DNA from: UBA10649 sp963749905 | GTDB taxonomy: Bacteria; Actinomycetota; Actinomycetes; S36-B12 | Length of the DNA: 64,000 nucleotides | NCBI GenBank assembly: GCA_963749905.1 | Contig: CAVVOF010000002.1 | Span: 62,001 to 126,000 of the forward strand | Direction: 5' to 3' | Notes under the pieces: model-generated | The model's input: the letters and a program-made list of their open reading frames with translations, nothing else | What the model was told of the DNA's origin: nothing | Databases searched by the model: none | Shown: positions 9,365 through 17,957 of the stretch, one piece after another | Numbering within the stretch: the stretch's first letter is position 1 | Layout: the number at the start of each line of letters is the position of its first letter | Position numbers and translations under genes: made by a program

Positions 9365-9394
9365 CCTCGGAGGCTATGGCCTACGGTCGAGCCC

Positions 9395-11086
9395 ATGACT
9401 ACTGCTCCCACAGGCGATTCGCGCGTCGCCGAGATCGCCCAGACCCTCCTCGACCATGCCATGGCCTCCGATCCGCTTGACGCAACGCTCATCGGGTTCC
9501 GCCAGTACGACGACCTGCTGGCCGATCTCTCGCGCGCGCACGACGTCGAACTGGCGGCACAGCGGGCCGAGATCCGATCAACAGCCCTGGCGATCGACCC
9601 CGCGGACCTCTCGGCGCAGGACGCCATCACTCGCTCCGTCGTGATCGCGCAGACCGAGTACGCCGACGAGTCGGCCGCGGTCGAGGCCATCGAGTTCACG
9701 GTGGCCGCGTTCCCGGTGACCCCGTCGTCCATCCTGCTCTCCTACCTGCGGATGACCGTGCTCACGTCGCCCGCCGAGGCCGAGGCCTACCTGCAGCGGC
9801 TGTCCGCGATCCCCCGCTACCTCTCCCAGGCGGAGGAGCGGCTGCGCGAGGGCAAGCGCGCCGGGCTCACCCCGGTGGCCCGGCTGGTGGACGCCGCCAT
9901 CGCCCAGATCGACGCGTACCTCGACGCAGAGGAAGACTCCCTGGCCGTCGCCCCGCCGGCCGAGTGGGACGGGGCGGAGGACTTCCTGCGCCGGCGCGAT
10001 CAACTGCTCACGGACACGGTGCACCCCGCCTATGTCGCGCACCGGGAGTTCCTGCGCGACGAGGCCCGGCCCACGGCCCGATCCGACGAGCAGGCCGGCC
10101 TGAGCCACCTGCCCGGCGGCGAGGATCGCTACCGCCGCCTCGTGCGCATCCACACCACCACCGAGCGCACGCCCGAGGAACTGCACCAGATCGGCCTCGA
10201 CGTGGTGGCGAGCGTCCACCGGGAGTTCGCGGAGCTCGGCGCCGAGCTCTTCGATGTCGCCGAGCCCGCGGACATCTTCCGCAGGCTCAAGGAGGACCCG
10301 GACCTGCGGTGGTCGACGTCGCAGGAGATCCTCGACGCGGCCGAGGCCACCGTCCGTCGCGCCGAGGTCGCCGCGGGCGACTGGTTCGGTCGAGTGCCCG
10401 AGGCCGTGTGCACCCTGGCGGCCATCCCCGCGCTGGAGGCCGACGACGCGGCTCCGGCCTACTACATGCCGCCGTCGATCGATGGCTCGCGTCCGGGCAC
10501 CTACTACACGAACGTCAGCAAGCCGGAGGAGCGCACCACCTTCGACCTGGAGTCGGTGGCGTACCACGAGGCCGTGCCCGGCCACCACTTCCAGGTCTCG
10601 ATCGCCCTCGAGATCCCGGACCTCCCGATGATCCGCCGGATCGGGATGTTCACGGCGTACGTGGAGGGCTGGGGCCTGTACTCCGAGCGGCTCGCCGACG
10701 AGATGGGTCTGTACTCCTCACCGTTGCAGCGGATGGGGATGCTGTCCGCGGATGCGTGGCGGGCCACCCGGCTGGTCGTCGACACCGGCCTGCACGCCTT
10801 CGGCTGGTCGCGGCAGCGGGCCCTCGACTACATGCTGGCCAGCGCGCCCATCGCACCCATCGACGCGGCAGCGGAGATCGATCGCTACATCGCGATGCCC
10901 GGTCAGGCGCTTGCGTACATGACGGGGCGGCTCGAGATCCAGGCGCTGCGTGCGCGGGCGGAGGCCGCGCTGGGCGATCGGTTCGACATCAAGCAGTTCC
11001 ACGACGTCGTGCTCGGCTCCGGTGCGCTCCCGCTGTCGACCCTGGGTGAACTCGTCGATGCGTGGATCGCCGAGCGGCAGGACTAG
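9395..11086 (+). CDS. DUF885 family metallopeptidase-like protein
   Basis: A 563-residue protein of the DUF885 family. The zinc-binding site is HEAVPGHH, with His391-Glu392 forming the start of an HExxH-like motif variant used by this family, flanked by FDLESVAYHEA and the downstream AYVEGWGLYSERLADEMG block that usually supplies another ligand. No signal peptide is seen, so it is likely cytoplasmic. The start is the ATG at 9395; the frame stays open upstream only as a shadow of the opposite-strand DUF2332 gene. Peptide substrate unknown. Confidence 0.85.
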   Translation: MTTAPTGDSRVAEIAQTLLDHAMASDPLDATLIGFRQYDDLLADLSRAHDVELAAQRAEIRSTALAIDPADLSAQDAITRSVVIAQTEYADESAAVEAIEFTVAAFPVTPSSILLSYLRMTVLTSPAEAEAYLQRLSAIPRYLSQAEERLREGKRAGLTPVARLVDAAIAQIDAYLDAEEDSLAVAPPAEWDGAEDFLRRRDQLLTDTVHPAYVAHREFLRDEARPTARSDEQAGLSHLPGGEDRYRRLVRIHTTTERTPEELHQIGLDVVASVHREFAELGAELFDVAEPADIFRRLKEDPDLRWSTSQEILDAAEATVRRAEVAAGDWFGRVPEAVCTLAAIPALEADDAAPAYYMPPSIDGSRPGTYYTNVSKPEERTTFDLESVAYHEAVPGHHFQVSIALEIPDLPMIRRIGMFTAYVEGWGLYSERLADEMGLYSSPLQRMGMLSADAWRATRLVVDTGLHAFGWSRQRALDYMLASAPIAPIDAAAEIDRYIAMPGQALAYMTGRLEIQALRARAEAALGDRFDIKQFHDVVLGSGALPLSTLGELVDAWIAERQD

Positions 11087-11108
11087 CCGCCGCTGCCGAG
11101 GACGCCGG

Positions 11109-12047
11109 TCAGACGCGTGCGGCCAGTCGCGCCTTGAGGGCGTCGCGCTTCTCCTCGAAGCGCGAGACCTGGGCGTCCATGTCGGCGATCAGCTGGGCGA
11201 GCTCGTCACGCGCGGTCTCGCCGTCCGGGCCGAAGTCGTCGCGGTCGAAGACCCGCCACTTGCGCAGCACCGGCATGACGACCTCGTCGCGGTGCTGGCG
11301 CAGGTCGTAGATGCCGGCCACCGCGATCTCGATCGCCTTGCGGCCGAAGCCCTCGATGCTGTGCCCCGGCATGGCGAAGTCGCGAACCGATGCGGTCACG
11401 GCGGTCATCGTCTGGTCCGGCGCGATATCGAAGGCCGCATCGATGACGTTGCGGTAGAACAGCATGTGCAGGTTCTCGTCCAGCGCGATGCGGGCCATCA
11501 GCTGCTCGGCGACCGGATCGTCCGCCGCGGCGCCGGTATTGCGGTGTGAGATGCGGGTGGCGAGCTCCTGGAAGGACACGTACGTCAGCCCGGCGAGGAA
11601 GCCGGGGTTGATGGCGTGGAAGCCCTCCTGCATGTGCCGCATCCGGGCGTCCTCGAGAGCCCGCGGGTCGACGGACCGGGTCACCAGCAGGTAGTCCCGG
11701 ATGGCGATGGCGTGCCGGCCCTCCTCCGCCGTCCACCGGCCGAGCCACTCGCCGTAGGCGCCCTTCTCGCTGACATTGGTGGCGATCTCGGTGTGATAGC
11801 TGGGCAGGTTGTCCTCGGTCAGCAGGTTGATGATGAAGCTCGTGCGCGCCGCATCGCTGAACCGCTGCTCGTCCTCCGACCAGGCGCGGCCGTCGAGGGG
11901 ACCGTCGAAGTCCTCGCCCTCGCTCCACGGCACGTACTCGTGCGGGTACCAGTCCTTCGCCATGGACAGATGGCGATTGAGCTCGGTTTCGACCACGGAT
12001 TCGAGTTCGGCCTGCAGTTGCTCGTCAGTGAGCCGCGCTGGAGTCAT
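11109..12047 (-). CDS. Acyl-ACP desaturase (diiron, DesA/FAB2 family)
   Basis: A 312-residue soluble desaturase that would insert a double bond into acyl-ACP using O2 and reduced ferredoxin. Diiron ligand motifs are visible: EDNLPSYH (Glu, His), EEGRH in WTAEEGRHAIAIRDYL, and DENLH in ARIALDENLHMLFYR. This pattern matches the mycobacterial DesA1/DesA2 branch. The start is the ATG at 12047 (MTPARLTDEQL); further upstream the open frame is not protein-like. An inverted repeat lies just upstream at 12059-12076, between this gene and the divergent small acidic gene. Confidence 0.88.
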   Translation of the reverse strand: MTPARLTDEQLQAELESVVETELNRHLSMAKDWYPHEYVPWSEGEDFDGPLDGRAWSEDEQRFSDAARTSFIINLLTEDNLPSYHTEIATNVSEKGAYGEWLGRWTAEEGRHAIAIRDYLLVTRSVDPRALEDARMRHMQEGFHAINPGFLAGLTYVSFQELATRISHRNTGAAADDPVAEQLMARIALDENLHMLFYRNVIDAAFDIAPDQTMTAVTASVRDFAMPGHSIEGFGRKAIEIAVAGIYDLRQHRDEVVMPVLRKWRVFDRDDFGPDGETARDELAQLIADMDAQVSRFEEKRDALKARLAARV

Positions 12048-12058
12048 GTGGCACAGCC

Positions 12059-12083
12059 TGACACACCGCAATGTCAAGTACTT
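12059..12083. promoter_or_regulatory. Operator-like repeats upstream of the acyl-ACP desaturase
   Basis: TGACA-N8-TGTCA (12059-12076) is immediately followed by the 8-bp palindrome AAGTACTT (12076-12083). On the minus strand the same block gives TTGACA, a good -35 hexamer, 24 bases before the desaturase start codon; I see no matching -10. A repressor overlapping the promoter is plausible, but the regulator is unknown. Confidence 0.35.
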
Positions 12084-12158
12084 ACGTCCCGCACAACTGC
12101 CGACGTGCGACGGCACAGAGGTTTATGGTGACGGAAAGACCTCGAGGAGGTGGACAGC

Positions 12159-12635
12159 ATGAAGGAGCAGGTCGCAGGATCTGCATCGCCGGCAGAGGTG
12201 GCACGCGCGACCGCCCTTGGCGACAACGAGCCCGGTGATGCAGCCGACCAAGCCGAGCGGCTGACCATGATCATGGAGGCCGAGGCCACGCACAACGCCC
12301 TCAACGGCGGTGGTGGCGAGGGCAGCGACGACGGCCTCCCGTATCCCCTCGAGGACGTCGAGAGCGTGCTCGCGATGGAGGACGCCGAGGACTCGAGCGA
12401 CGATCCGATGCACGCGGGCGGGCTCAACCCGGCCCCGTGGGTGCCGGCCGAGCAGGCGGCGATGCACATCGTCGACCTCGACGACCCCGAGGACAACGCC
12501 TACTACGACGACGAGAACGACACCGAGCGCGCGGACCCGAACTTCGACCAGTTCGACGGCAAGCCCAAGGACCTGACCCCCGAGGACGAGACCATCCTCG
12601 GCATCGATCCGTACGACGAGCCCGTGAAGCGTTGA
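12159..12635 (+). CDS. Small acidic protein of unknown function
   Basis: I do not recognise this 158-residue protein. It is very acidic, rich in Asp, Glu, Gly and Pro, with no membrane segment and no Cys, and looks largely disordered. The C-terminal part has DPNFDQFDGKPKDLTPEDE and an ILGIDPYDEP tail. The ATG at 12159 is the start because a strong GAGGAGG ribosome site (12144-12150) sits 8 bases before it; an in-frame GTG at 12150 overlaps that site and is rejected. The stop overlaps the next gene start (TTGA), so the two are probably translationally coupled. Confidence 0.7.
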   Translation: MKEQVAGSASPAEVARATALGDNEPGDAADQAERLTMIMEAEATHNALNGGGGEGSDDGLPYPLEDVESVLAMEDAEDSSDDPMHAGGLNPAPWVPAEQAAMHIVDLDDPEDNAYYDDENDTERADPNFDQFDGKPKDLTPEDETILGIDPYDEPVKR

Positions 12636-13438
12636 CCGACGACCTGGCCGTACCCATCGAGGACACCGTCACGTACCAGGTGGACGGCGGCGTGGCCCTG
12701 ATCACGCTGAACCGACCCGACCGGCTGAACGCGCTCATCCCGGGCATGGGCGAGCGCTACGCCGACCTGCTGAGGCAGGCCGACGCCGATCCCGCGGTGC
12801 GCGCCATCGTGGTGACCGGCGCGGGCCGCGGCTTCTGCGCCGGTGCCGACCTCGGGGTCCTTGCCGAAGGTGGTGACTCCCTCAACCGCTATCTCGACGG
12901 CCAGTCCGTCGACAGCCTGCCGACCGTGGCGCTGCGTCTCGGGACTCCCGTCGCCACCGCCATCAACGGCCCCTGCGCGGGTATCGGCTTCGTCCTCGCC
13001 ATCGCTGCCGACGCACGCTTCGCCGGACCCGCGGCGACACTGTCGACCTCCTTCGCGCGACTCGGGCTGGTGGCCGAGTACGGGGTGGCCTGGCTGCTCA
13101 CCCGACTCGTCGGGCTGCCCACCGCGACCGATCTGCTGCTCACCGCGCGCACGGTCGACGCCGAGGAGGCGCGGGCCATCGGCCTGGTGGGATCGGTCCA
13201 CGCCGACCCGGTCGCGGCCGCGCTCGAATGGGCGCGGGCGCTCGCCGAGACCTCGGCTCCCTCATCCATCGCCGCCATGAAGCGCCAGCTGCTCGCCGCG
13301 GACCGGCAGTCCGTCGACGAGTCGGTCGAGATGTCGTTGAACGAGATGCGCGCATCCTTCGAGCGACCCGACATCCGTGAGGCGCTGGTCGCCCGCCTCG
13401 AGAAGCGGCCGCCGCAGTTCCCCGGCTGGCCCGGCTAG
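12632..13438 (+). CDS. Enoyl-CoA hydratase/isomerase family protein
   Basis: A 268-residue crotonase-fold enzyme. The acyl-CoA and oxyanion-hole motifs are GRGFCAGADLGVL and GPCAGIGFVLAIAADARFAG, and a catalytic-type Glu is present in LGLVAEYGVAW. The most likely start is TTG 12632, which overlaps the previous stop by four bases; the next usable starts lie inside the first beta strand. It probably hydrates or isomerises enoyl-CoA esters, though the exact substrate is unknown. It is convergent with the DUF4916 gene, 9 bases apart. Confidence 0.85.
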   Translation: MTDDLAVPIEDTVTYQVDGGVALITLNRPDRLNALIPGMGERYADLLRQADADPAVRAIVVTGAGRGFCAGADLGVLAEGGDSLNRYLDGQSVDSLPTVALRLGTPVATAINGPCAGIGFVLAIAADARFAGPAATLSTSFARLGLVAEYGVAWLLTRLVGLPTATDLLLTARTVDAEEARAIGLVGSVHADPVAAALEWARALAETSAPSSIAAMKRQLLAADRQSVDESVEMSLNEMRASFERPDIREALVARLEKRPPQFPGWPG

Positions 13439-13447
13439 CCTCCTCGA

Positions 13448-13984
13448 CTACGGCAGCAGGCCGCAGTGCGCCAGCGCCATCCGCACCAGGCGTCCCTGCC
13501 CACCGGTCATCTCCGCCTGGAACTGCGGTGACGACGCCTCCGCGGGCGTGACCCACACCAGGTCGAGCGCCTCGTGCGACGGGGCGCAGTCCCCGGACAG
13601 CGGGATGATGAAGGCGAGCGCCACGGCGTGCTGCCGCGGATCGTGGAAGCCGGTGACCTCCGGGCTGGGGAAGTACTCGACCACGGTGAACGGCTGCGGC
13701 GACGGTCCCACGCGCGGCAGGGCCATCGGCCCGAGATCCTTCTCGACATGCCGCAGCAGGGCGTCGCGCACGAGCTCTCCGTACATGACTCGGCCGGAGA
13801 CGACCGCGCGGGAGATCGAGCCGTCCGGCATCGCGCGCAGCAGCAGGCCGATGAGGGTGATCTGGCCGCGGTCGTCGGTGCGGACCGGAATGGCGTCCAC
13901 GTAGACGATGGGCAGCCGTTCACGGGCCGAGTCCAGCTCGTCGTCGGCCAGCCAGGTGCCACGGGTCTCGACCATGTCGCTCAC
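13448..13984 (-). CDS. NUDIX-like DUF4916 protein
   Basis: A 178-residue protein of the actinobacterial DUF4916 group, a NUDIX-fold relative. Typical blocks are RLPIVYVDAIPVRTDDRGQ, LLLRAMPDGSISRAVVSGRV and SPQPFTVVEYFPSPEVTGFHD. A canonical NUDIX box (GX5EX7REUXEEXGU) is not intact, so hydrolase activity is uncertain. The GTG at 13984 or the ATG at 13975 could be the start; the latter gives the more common MVETRGTW N-terminus. Confidence 0.75.
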   Translation of the reverse strand: MSDMVETRGTWLADDELDSARERLPIVYVDAIPVRTDDRGQITLIGLLLRAMPDGSISRAVVSGRVMYGELVRDALLRHVEKDLGPMALPRVGPSPQPFTVVEYFPSPEVTGFHDPRQHAVALAFIIPLSGDCAPSHEALDLVWVTPAEASSPQFQAEMTGGQGRLVRMALAHCGLLP

Positions 13985-14034
13985 ACCGCGACCCTAGCCG
14001 GGGTGCCGCGGGGCCGGCACGACATACTCGCGGC

Positions 14035-14661
14035 ATGTTGGGCGCCCTCCTGACCGGCATCGGCATCGGTGTCCTCGCGGCGGCCCAGGTGGGGCCGATC
14101 TGGCTGCTGTGCGTGCGCACGAGCGCCCGATTCGGCTTCCGTCCCGGCGCGGCGATCGGGGTGGGGGCCGCCACCGTCGACCTCGCCTACGCCTTCCTCG
14201 GGGCAGCCGGCGCCGCCGCCCTGCTCCAGTTCGCCCCGCTGCGGATCGGCCTCGGTCTGCTGGGCGGCGGGGTGCTGATCTTCCTCGGCGCGCGGACCCT
14301 GCGCGACGCCTGGCGGATCCGGGCGGGCGCCGAGCTCGACGGCGAGGTCGTGGCCCCTCGCCAGGCGCTGCGCACCGGCCTCGTGGCCACCGCGTCCAAT
14401 CCGCTCACCATCCTCACCTGGGGCGCGGTGTTCTCCGGCGCCGCCGTCGCCGACGTGGCGTCCGGTCCGGCCGCCGCGCTCGCATTCGTCGTCGGCATCG
14501 GGATCGGCTCGCTCGCGCTGCATCTGGCCCTGGCCGCCGTGGCCGGCGTCCTCGGCGGGCGGATGGGCGCTACCGCACTGCGCTGGACCGATGCCCTCAG
14601 CGGGCTGGGGCTGATCGGCTTCGGCGCACTGATCACGTACCGCACCTTGCACGATGCCTGA
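14035..14661 (+). CDS. LysE family translocator
   Basis: A 208-residue membrane protein with six predicted helices and the LysE/RhtB fold signature: N-terminal AAQVGPIWLLCVRTS with the conserved Gly-Pro, GAATVDLAYAFLGAAG, and a central ASNPLTILTWGAVFSG Asn-Pro motif. It probably exports amino acids or small metabolites by exchange with the proton gradient. It is divergent from DUF4916 and is followed 19 bases later by msrB. Confidence 0.85.
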   Translation: MLGALLTGIGIGVLAAAQVGPIWLLCVRTSARFGFRPGAAIGVGAATVDLAYAFLGAAGAAALLQFAPLRIGLGLLGGGVLIFLGARTLRDAWRIRAGAELDGEVVAPRQALRTGLVATASNPLTILTWGAVFSGAAVADVASGPAAALAFVVGIGIGSLALHLALAAVAGVLGGRMGATALRWTDALSGLGLIGFGALITYRTLHDA

Positions 14662-14680
14662 TCTCGCCTAGAGTCGAACC

Positions 14681-15136
14681 ATGGCGCACCAGTCACCCGC
14701 GAAGGACGGCTCGACCCGGCCTGACGGCACTCCGTACGAGGTGGCGAGATCAGAGGAGGAGTGGCGTCGTCAGCTGAGCCCGGCCGAGTACCACGTGCTC
14801 CGGGAGGCCGGCACCGAGCCGCCCTTCGTCGGCGAGTACACCCACACCAAGACCGAGGGCGTCTACCGCTGCCGGGCCTGCAGCGCGGAGCTGTTCCACA
14901 GCGAGACGAAGTTCGACTCCCACTGTGGCTGGCCGAGCTTCTACGCCCCGCTGGCGGAGGACCGCGTCGTCTACCTGACCGACACCACCCTCGGGATGAA
15001 GCGCGTCGAGGTGCGGTGCGTGTCGTGCGGCGGCCACCTGGGCCACGTCTTCGAGGGCGAGGGCTACGGCACCCCCACCGATCAGCGGTACTGCATCAAC
15101 TCGATCTCGGTGACGCTGGAGCCCGTCCAGGAGTAG
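14681..15136 (+). CDS. msrB: Peptide-methionine (R)-S-oxide reductase
   Basis: Repairs the R epimer of oxidised methionine in proteins. At 151 residues it is full length. The structural zinc is bound by two CxxC pairs (YRCRACSAELF and CVSCGGHLGH). The catalytic Cys is in QRYCINSISV near the C-terminus, inside the conserved DQRYCINS motif. The N-terminal SEEEWRRQLSPAEYHVLREAG and FVGEYTHTK are standard. It is convergent with the EamA gene, 4 bases apart. Confidence 0.93.
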   Translation: MAHQSPAKDGSTRPDGTPYEVARSEEEWRRQLSPAEYHVLREAGTEPPFVGEYTHTKTEGVYRCRACSAELFHSETKFDSHCGWPSFYAPLAEDRVVYLTDTTLGMKRVEVRCVSCGGHLGHVFEGEGYGTPTDQRYCINSISVTLEPVQE

Positions 15137-15140
15137 CGCG

Positions 15141-15977
15141 TCAGCCCGACGCGCTGATCAGCAGGACGCCCGCGACGGCGACTGCGACGCCGGCGTACTG
15201 CACCGCCCGGAGCCGCTCGCGCAGGATGACCGCGGCGAGGATCGCGGTGACGACGGGATAGAGCGAGCCCAGTACCGCCGTCGTCGACAGCAGGCCCAGA
15301 GTGGTGGCCACGCCGTACAGGACGTTCGCGGAGGCGTCGAGGATGCCGATGGCCGCGAGTGGCACGAGATCACGTGGCCGGGCGCCGCCGATGTTGCGGG
15401 CATAGAGCAGGATCACTGCGAACATCACCACGCTGACCACGCGCATGCCGGTCATCGTCATGAGCGCGGAGACCTCGCTGCCCCGCGCCATGGTCACGTA
15501 CATGCCGCCGAAGGCCAGCGCGGCGATGCCCGCGAGCATCAGCGGCCGGGCGCTCTCAGCCCCGGACAGCTCGGGCCCGCTGGCCAGCAGGATGCCGATG
15601 GTGGCCGCGAGGATGCCGAGGATCTGCAGCGACGTCGGCAGCTCCCCGCCGATCAGGGCCACCGCGACCGGCACGACCACCGAGACCGACACGAGCGGCG
15701 ACACGATGCCCATCGGTCCGATGGACAGTGCGGAGTAGAAGGCGACCATGCCGATCAGCCCGAGCACGCTCGACACGATCGCCCACGGCCAGTAGCCGAG
15801 ATCGGTGCCCCAGGAGCCGGTGACCGTGGCGACCGTGACCAGGGCCACGAAGCCGATGGCCTGCGAGATCCCGTAGACCGCGAGTGCCGGCAGCCGGCGC
15901 GAGACGGACCCGCCGAGGAAGTCCGCCGTCCCCCACATCAGGCTCGACAGCAGGGCGAGCACCGCGAACATTGGCAC
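15141..15977 (-). CDS. EamA/DMT family transporter
   Basis: A 278-residue membrane protein with ten hydrophobic helices in two EamA repeats. The first repeat includes SSLMWGTADFLGG and the second VLYGVATTLGLLSTTAVLGS followed by SLYPVVTAILAAVILRERL, the typical inner-repeat ending. It exports or imports an unknown small metabolite. The start may be the GTG at 15977 or the ATG at 15971. Confidence 0.8.
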   Translation of the reverse strand: MPMFAVLALLSSLMWGTADFLGGSVSRRLPALAVYGISQAIGFVALVTVATVTGSWGTDLGYWPWAIVSSVLGLIGMVAFYSALSIGPMGIVSPLVSVSVVVPVAVALIGGELPTSLQILGILAATIGILLASGPELSGAESARPLMLAGIAALAFGGMYVTMARGSEVSALMTMTGMRVVSVVMFAVILLYARNIGGARPRDLVPLAAIGILDASANVLYGVATTLGLLSTTAVLGSLYPVVTAILAAVILRERLRAVQYAGVAVAVAGVLLISASG

Positions 15978-16054
15978 ACCCTAGGGCCGCGCTCTGGCGC
16001 CCCTCCGCGGCGCGTCGGCCCCGGCGGGGGCGCTCGCCCACCTAGCCTGACGGG

Positions 16055-16657
16055 GTGAGATCCATCGCCACGGGAGCAGACGCCTTCGAGAAGGCGCTGC
16101 AGCAGGTCAAGGCGGTCTCACCACGCGCGGAGTTCGTCATCGACGAGGCGCCGGCCCCGCAGCGACTGGCCCCCTCCGCGGTGGCGCTGTCGGCGGAGAT
16201 GGCCGACCTCGACTCGGATGCCGCGACCGGTCGGCTGGTGCTGCTGCACGATCCGGACGGCGTCGACGAGTGGGAAGGCTCGTTCCGCGTGGTGATCTTC
16301 GTCCGTGGGGAGCTCGAGCCCGAGCTGGCGGACGACCCGCTGCTGTACGACGTCGGCTGGAGCTGGGTGACGGAGGCCCTGGAGGCCAACGGCTGCCACT
16401 GCGGCGAGTTCGGCGGGACCGTCACCCGCACCTCCGGGCGCTCCTTCGGCACGATGGCCGAGCGGCCCCCCGACGGGTTCGTGGAGATCCGCGCGTCCTG
16501 GACGCCGCGGGAGGATCCGGAGACGGGGCTGCCCGTCGACGATCTGGGCGTCCACGTGGCCGCGTGGTTCGACATGCTCTCGCAGGCGGCTGGCCTGCCG
16601 CCGCTGCCGAGGGGCGTGGCCCACGTCGACGCGCACCGGCGAAGGTCGCGCGCGTGA
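16055..16657 (+). CDS. DUF3000 domain protein
   Basis: A 200-residue member of DUF3000, a family almost confined to actinobacteria and regularly found directly before a ribonuclease D-like gene, as here. Recognisable blocks are RLAPSAVALSAEM, WEGSFRVVIFVRGELEPE and GWSWVTEALEANGC, plus EIRASWTP. Function unknown; the conserved pairing suggests a link to RNA metabolism. GTG start; the stop overlaps the RNase D start by four bases (GTGA). Confidence 0.85.
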   Translation: MRSIATGADAFEKALQQVKAVSPRAEFVIDEAPAPQRLAPSAVALSAEMADLDSDAATGRLVLLHDPDGVDEWEGSFRVVIFVRGELEPELADDPLLYDVGWSWVTEALEANGCHCGEFGGTVTRTSGRSFGTMAERPPDGFVEIRASWTPREDPETGLPVDDLGVHVAAWFDMLSQAAGLPPLPRGVAHVDAHRRRSRA

Positions 16658-17907
16658 GCGAACCGATCCCCCTGGAGCCCCGTGACGGGGTCCCGGACGT
16701 GATCGTCGATCCGGAGACGCTCGAGGCCTACGCCGAGGCGGTGGCTGCGGGCACCGGTCCGGTCGCGTTCGACGCCGAGCGAGCGTCGGGCTACCGCTAC
16801 GGACAGCGCGCCTACCTCGTGCAGGTGCGCCGGGTCGGGGCGGGGACGGCGCTGATCGATCCGATCGCCCTGCCGGACCTCGGAGTCCTGCAGTCCGCCA
16901 CTGAGGACGTCGAGTGGATCCTGCACGCGGCGACCCAGGACCTGCCCTGTCTCGCCGAGGTGGGCCTGCGACCGTCGGTGCTGTTCGACACCGAGCTCGC
17001 CGGCCGGCTGCTGGGCCGGGAGCGGGTCAGCCTCGCCGCCCTCGTCGAGAGCGAGCTCGGACACGTGCTGGAGAAGGGCCACGGCGCGACCGACTGGTCG
17101 GTGCGTCCGCTGAGTGCCGCCCAGCTGCGGTACGCGGCCCTCGACGTCGAGATGCTCATCGAGCTTCGGGACGCGATGGCCGCAGCGCTCGAGGAGGCGG
17201 GCAAGTCCCGACTGGCCGCGGAGGAGTTCCACGCACTGCTGTCCTTCACGCCGCGCGAGCGGGGCGAGGACGAGTGGCGGCGCACGTCCGGCATCCACCG
17301 GGTGCGGCGGCCACGTCAGCTCGCGGTGGTGCGTGCCCTCTGGCAGGCGCGCGACGAGCTCGCCCAGGAGAAGGACATCGCCGTCGGCCGCCTGCTCCCG
17401 GACGCGTCGCTCGTGGCCGCGGCCCGCGCGGAGGTCGCCTCCATGACCGACCTCGCCGAGCTCAAGGAGTTCAACGGCCGGGGGGCGCACCGATACCTAC
17501 GCACCTGGTGGGCGGCCATCACCGCGGCCCGCGCGCTGCCCGATGCGGACCTGCCCGTCGCCGCCACCCCGCCGCCGGGGCCGCCACCGGCCCGGGCCTG
17601 GGCGGACCGTGATCCGCAGGCGCACGCCCGCCTGAGCGCGGCCCGCGCCATCCTGGCGGAGCTGGCCGACGGCCACGGGATGCCGGTCGAGAACCTGATC
17701 AGCCCGGATGCCGTGCGCCGGCTGTGCTGGCGGCCCCCGACGCCGGCCGACCGCCCGCACGTCGAGGAGGTGCTGGCGGGAGTCGGGGTCCGGCCCTGGC
17801 AGATCCAGGCGACCGCCGAGGCGCTCTGCGCCGCCCTGACGGCCGTCCCGACGGCCGACGACCCCGCCGACGACACGGCCGACGACACGCAGGTTACTGG
17901 CGAGTAG
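16654..17907 (+). CDS. rnd: Ribonuclease D-like 3'-5' exonuclease with HRDC domain
   Basis: A 417-residue exoribonuclease of the DEDD superfamily acting in 3' processing of structured RNA. The metal-binding DxE pair is Asp40 and Glu42 (VAFDAERASGYRY), the second Asp is in HAATQDLPCL, and the Tyr and last Asp are in LRYAALDVEMLIELRD. This is the DEDDy arrangement. An HRDC domain follows (RPRQLAVVRALWQARDELA). I chose the GTG at 16654, which overlaps the DUF3000 stop; the open frame upstream is only a shadow. The TAG stop sits inside the first of two operator-like repeats. Confidence 0.88.
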   Translation: MSEPIPLEPRDGVPDVIVDPETLEAYAEAVAAGTGPVAFDAERASGYRYGQRAYLVQVRRVGAGTALIDPIALPDLGVLQSATEDVEWILHAATQDLPCLAEVGLRPSVLFDTELAGRLLGRERVSLAALVESELGHVLEKGHGATDWSVRPLSAAQLRYAALDVEMLIELRDAMAAALEEAGKSRLAAEEFHALLSFTPRERGEDEWRRTSGIHRVRRPRQLAVVRALWQARDELAQEKDIAVGRLLPDASLVAAARAEVASMTDLAELKEFNGRGAHRYLRTWWAAITAARALPDADLPVAATPPPGPPPARAWADRDPQAHARLSAARAILAELADGHGMPVENLISPDAVRRLCWRPPTPADRPHVEEVLAGVGVRPWQIQATAEALCAALTAVPTADDPADDTADDTQVTGE

Positions 17908-17931
17908 CCACGGAAGTTACTCACGGGTAAT
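17893..17931. promoter_or_regulatory. Two tandem operator-like palindromes upstream of fadA
   Basis: GTTACTGGCGAGTAG (17893-17907) and GTTACTCACGGGTAAT (17916-17931) align as TTACT-SRCG-RGTAR, each a near-perfect inverted repeat. They start 23 bp apart, about two helical turns, and end 27 bp before the fadA start codon. The layout fits a TetR-type regulator of fatty acid degradation binding as two dimers. The regulator gene is not in the window. Confidence 0.6.
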
Positions 17932-17957
17932 ATGGCCGCAGCCGTCGCCCCGACGGC

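Noticed and set aside
8378..9394. N-terminal extension of the DUF885 protein
   Set aside because: The upstream open frame is opposite the DUF2332 gene and lacks protein-like composition; the family start matches the ATG at 9395.
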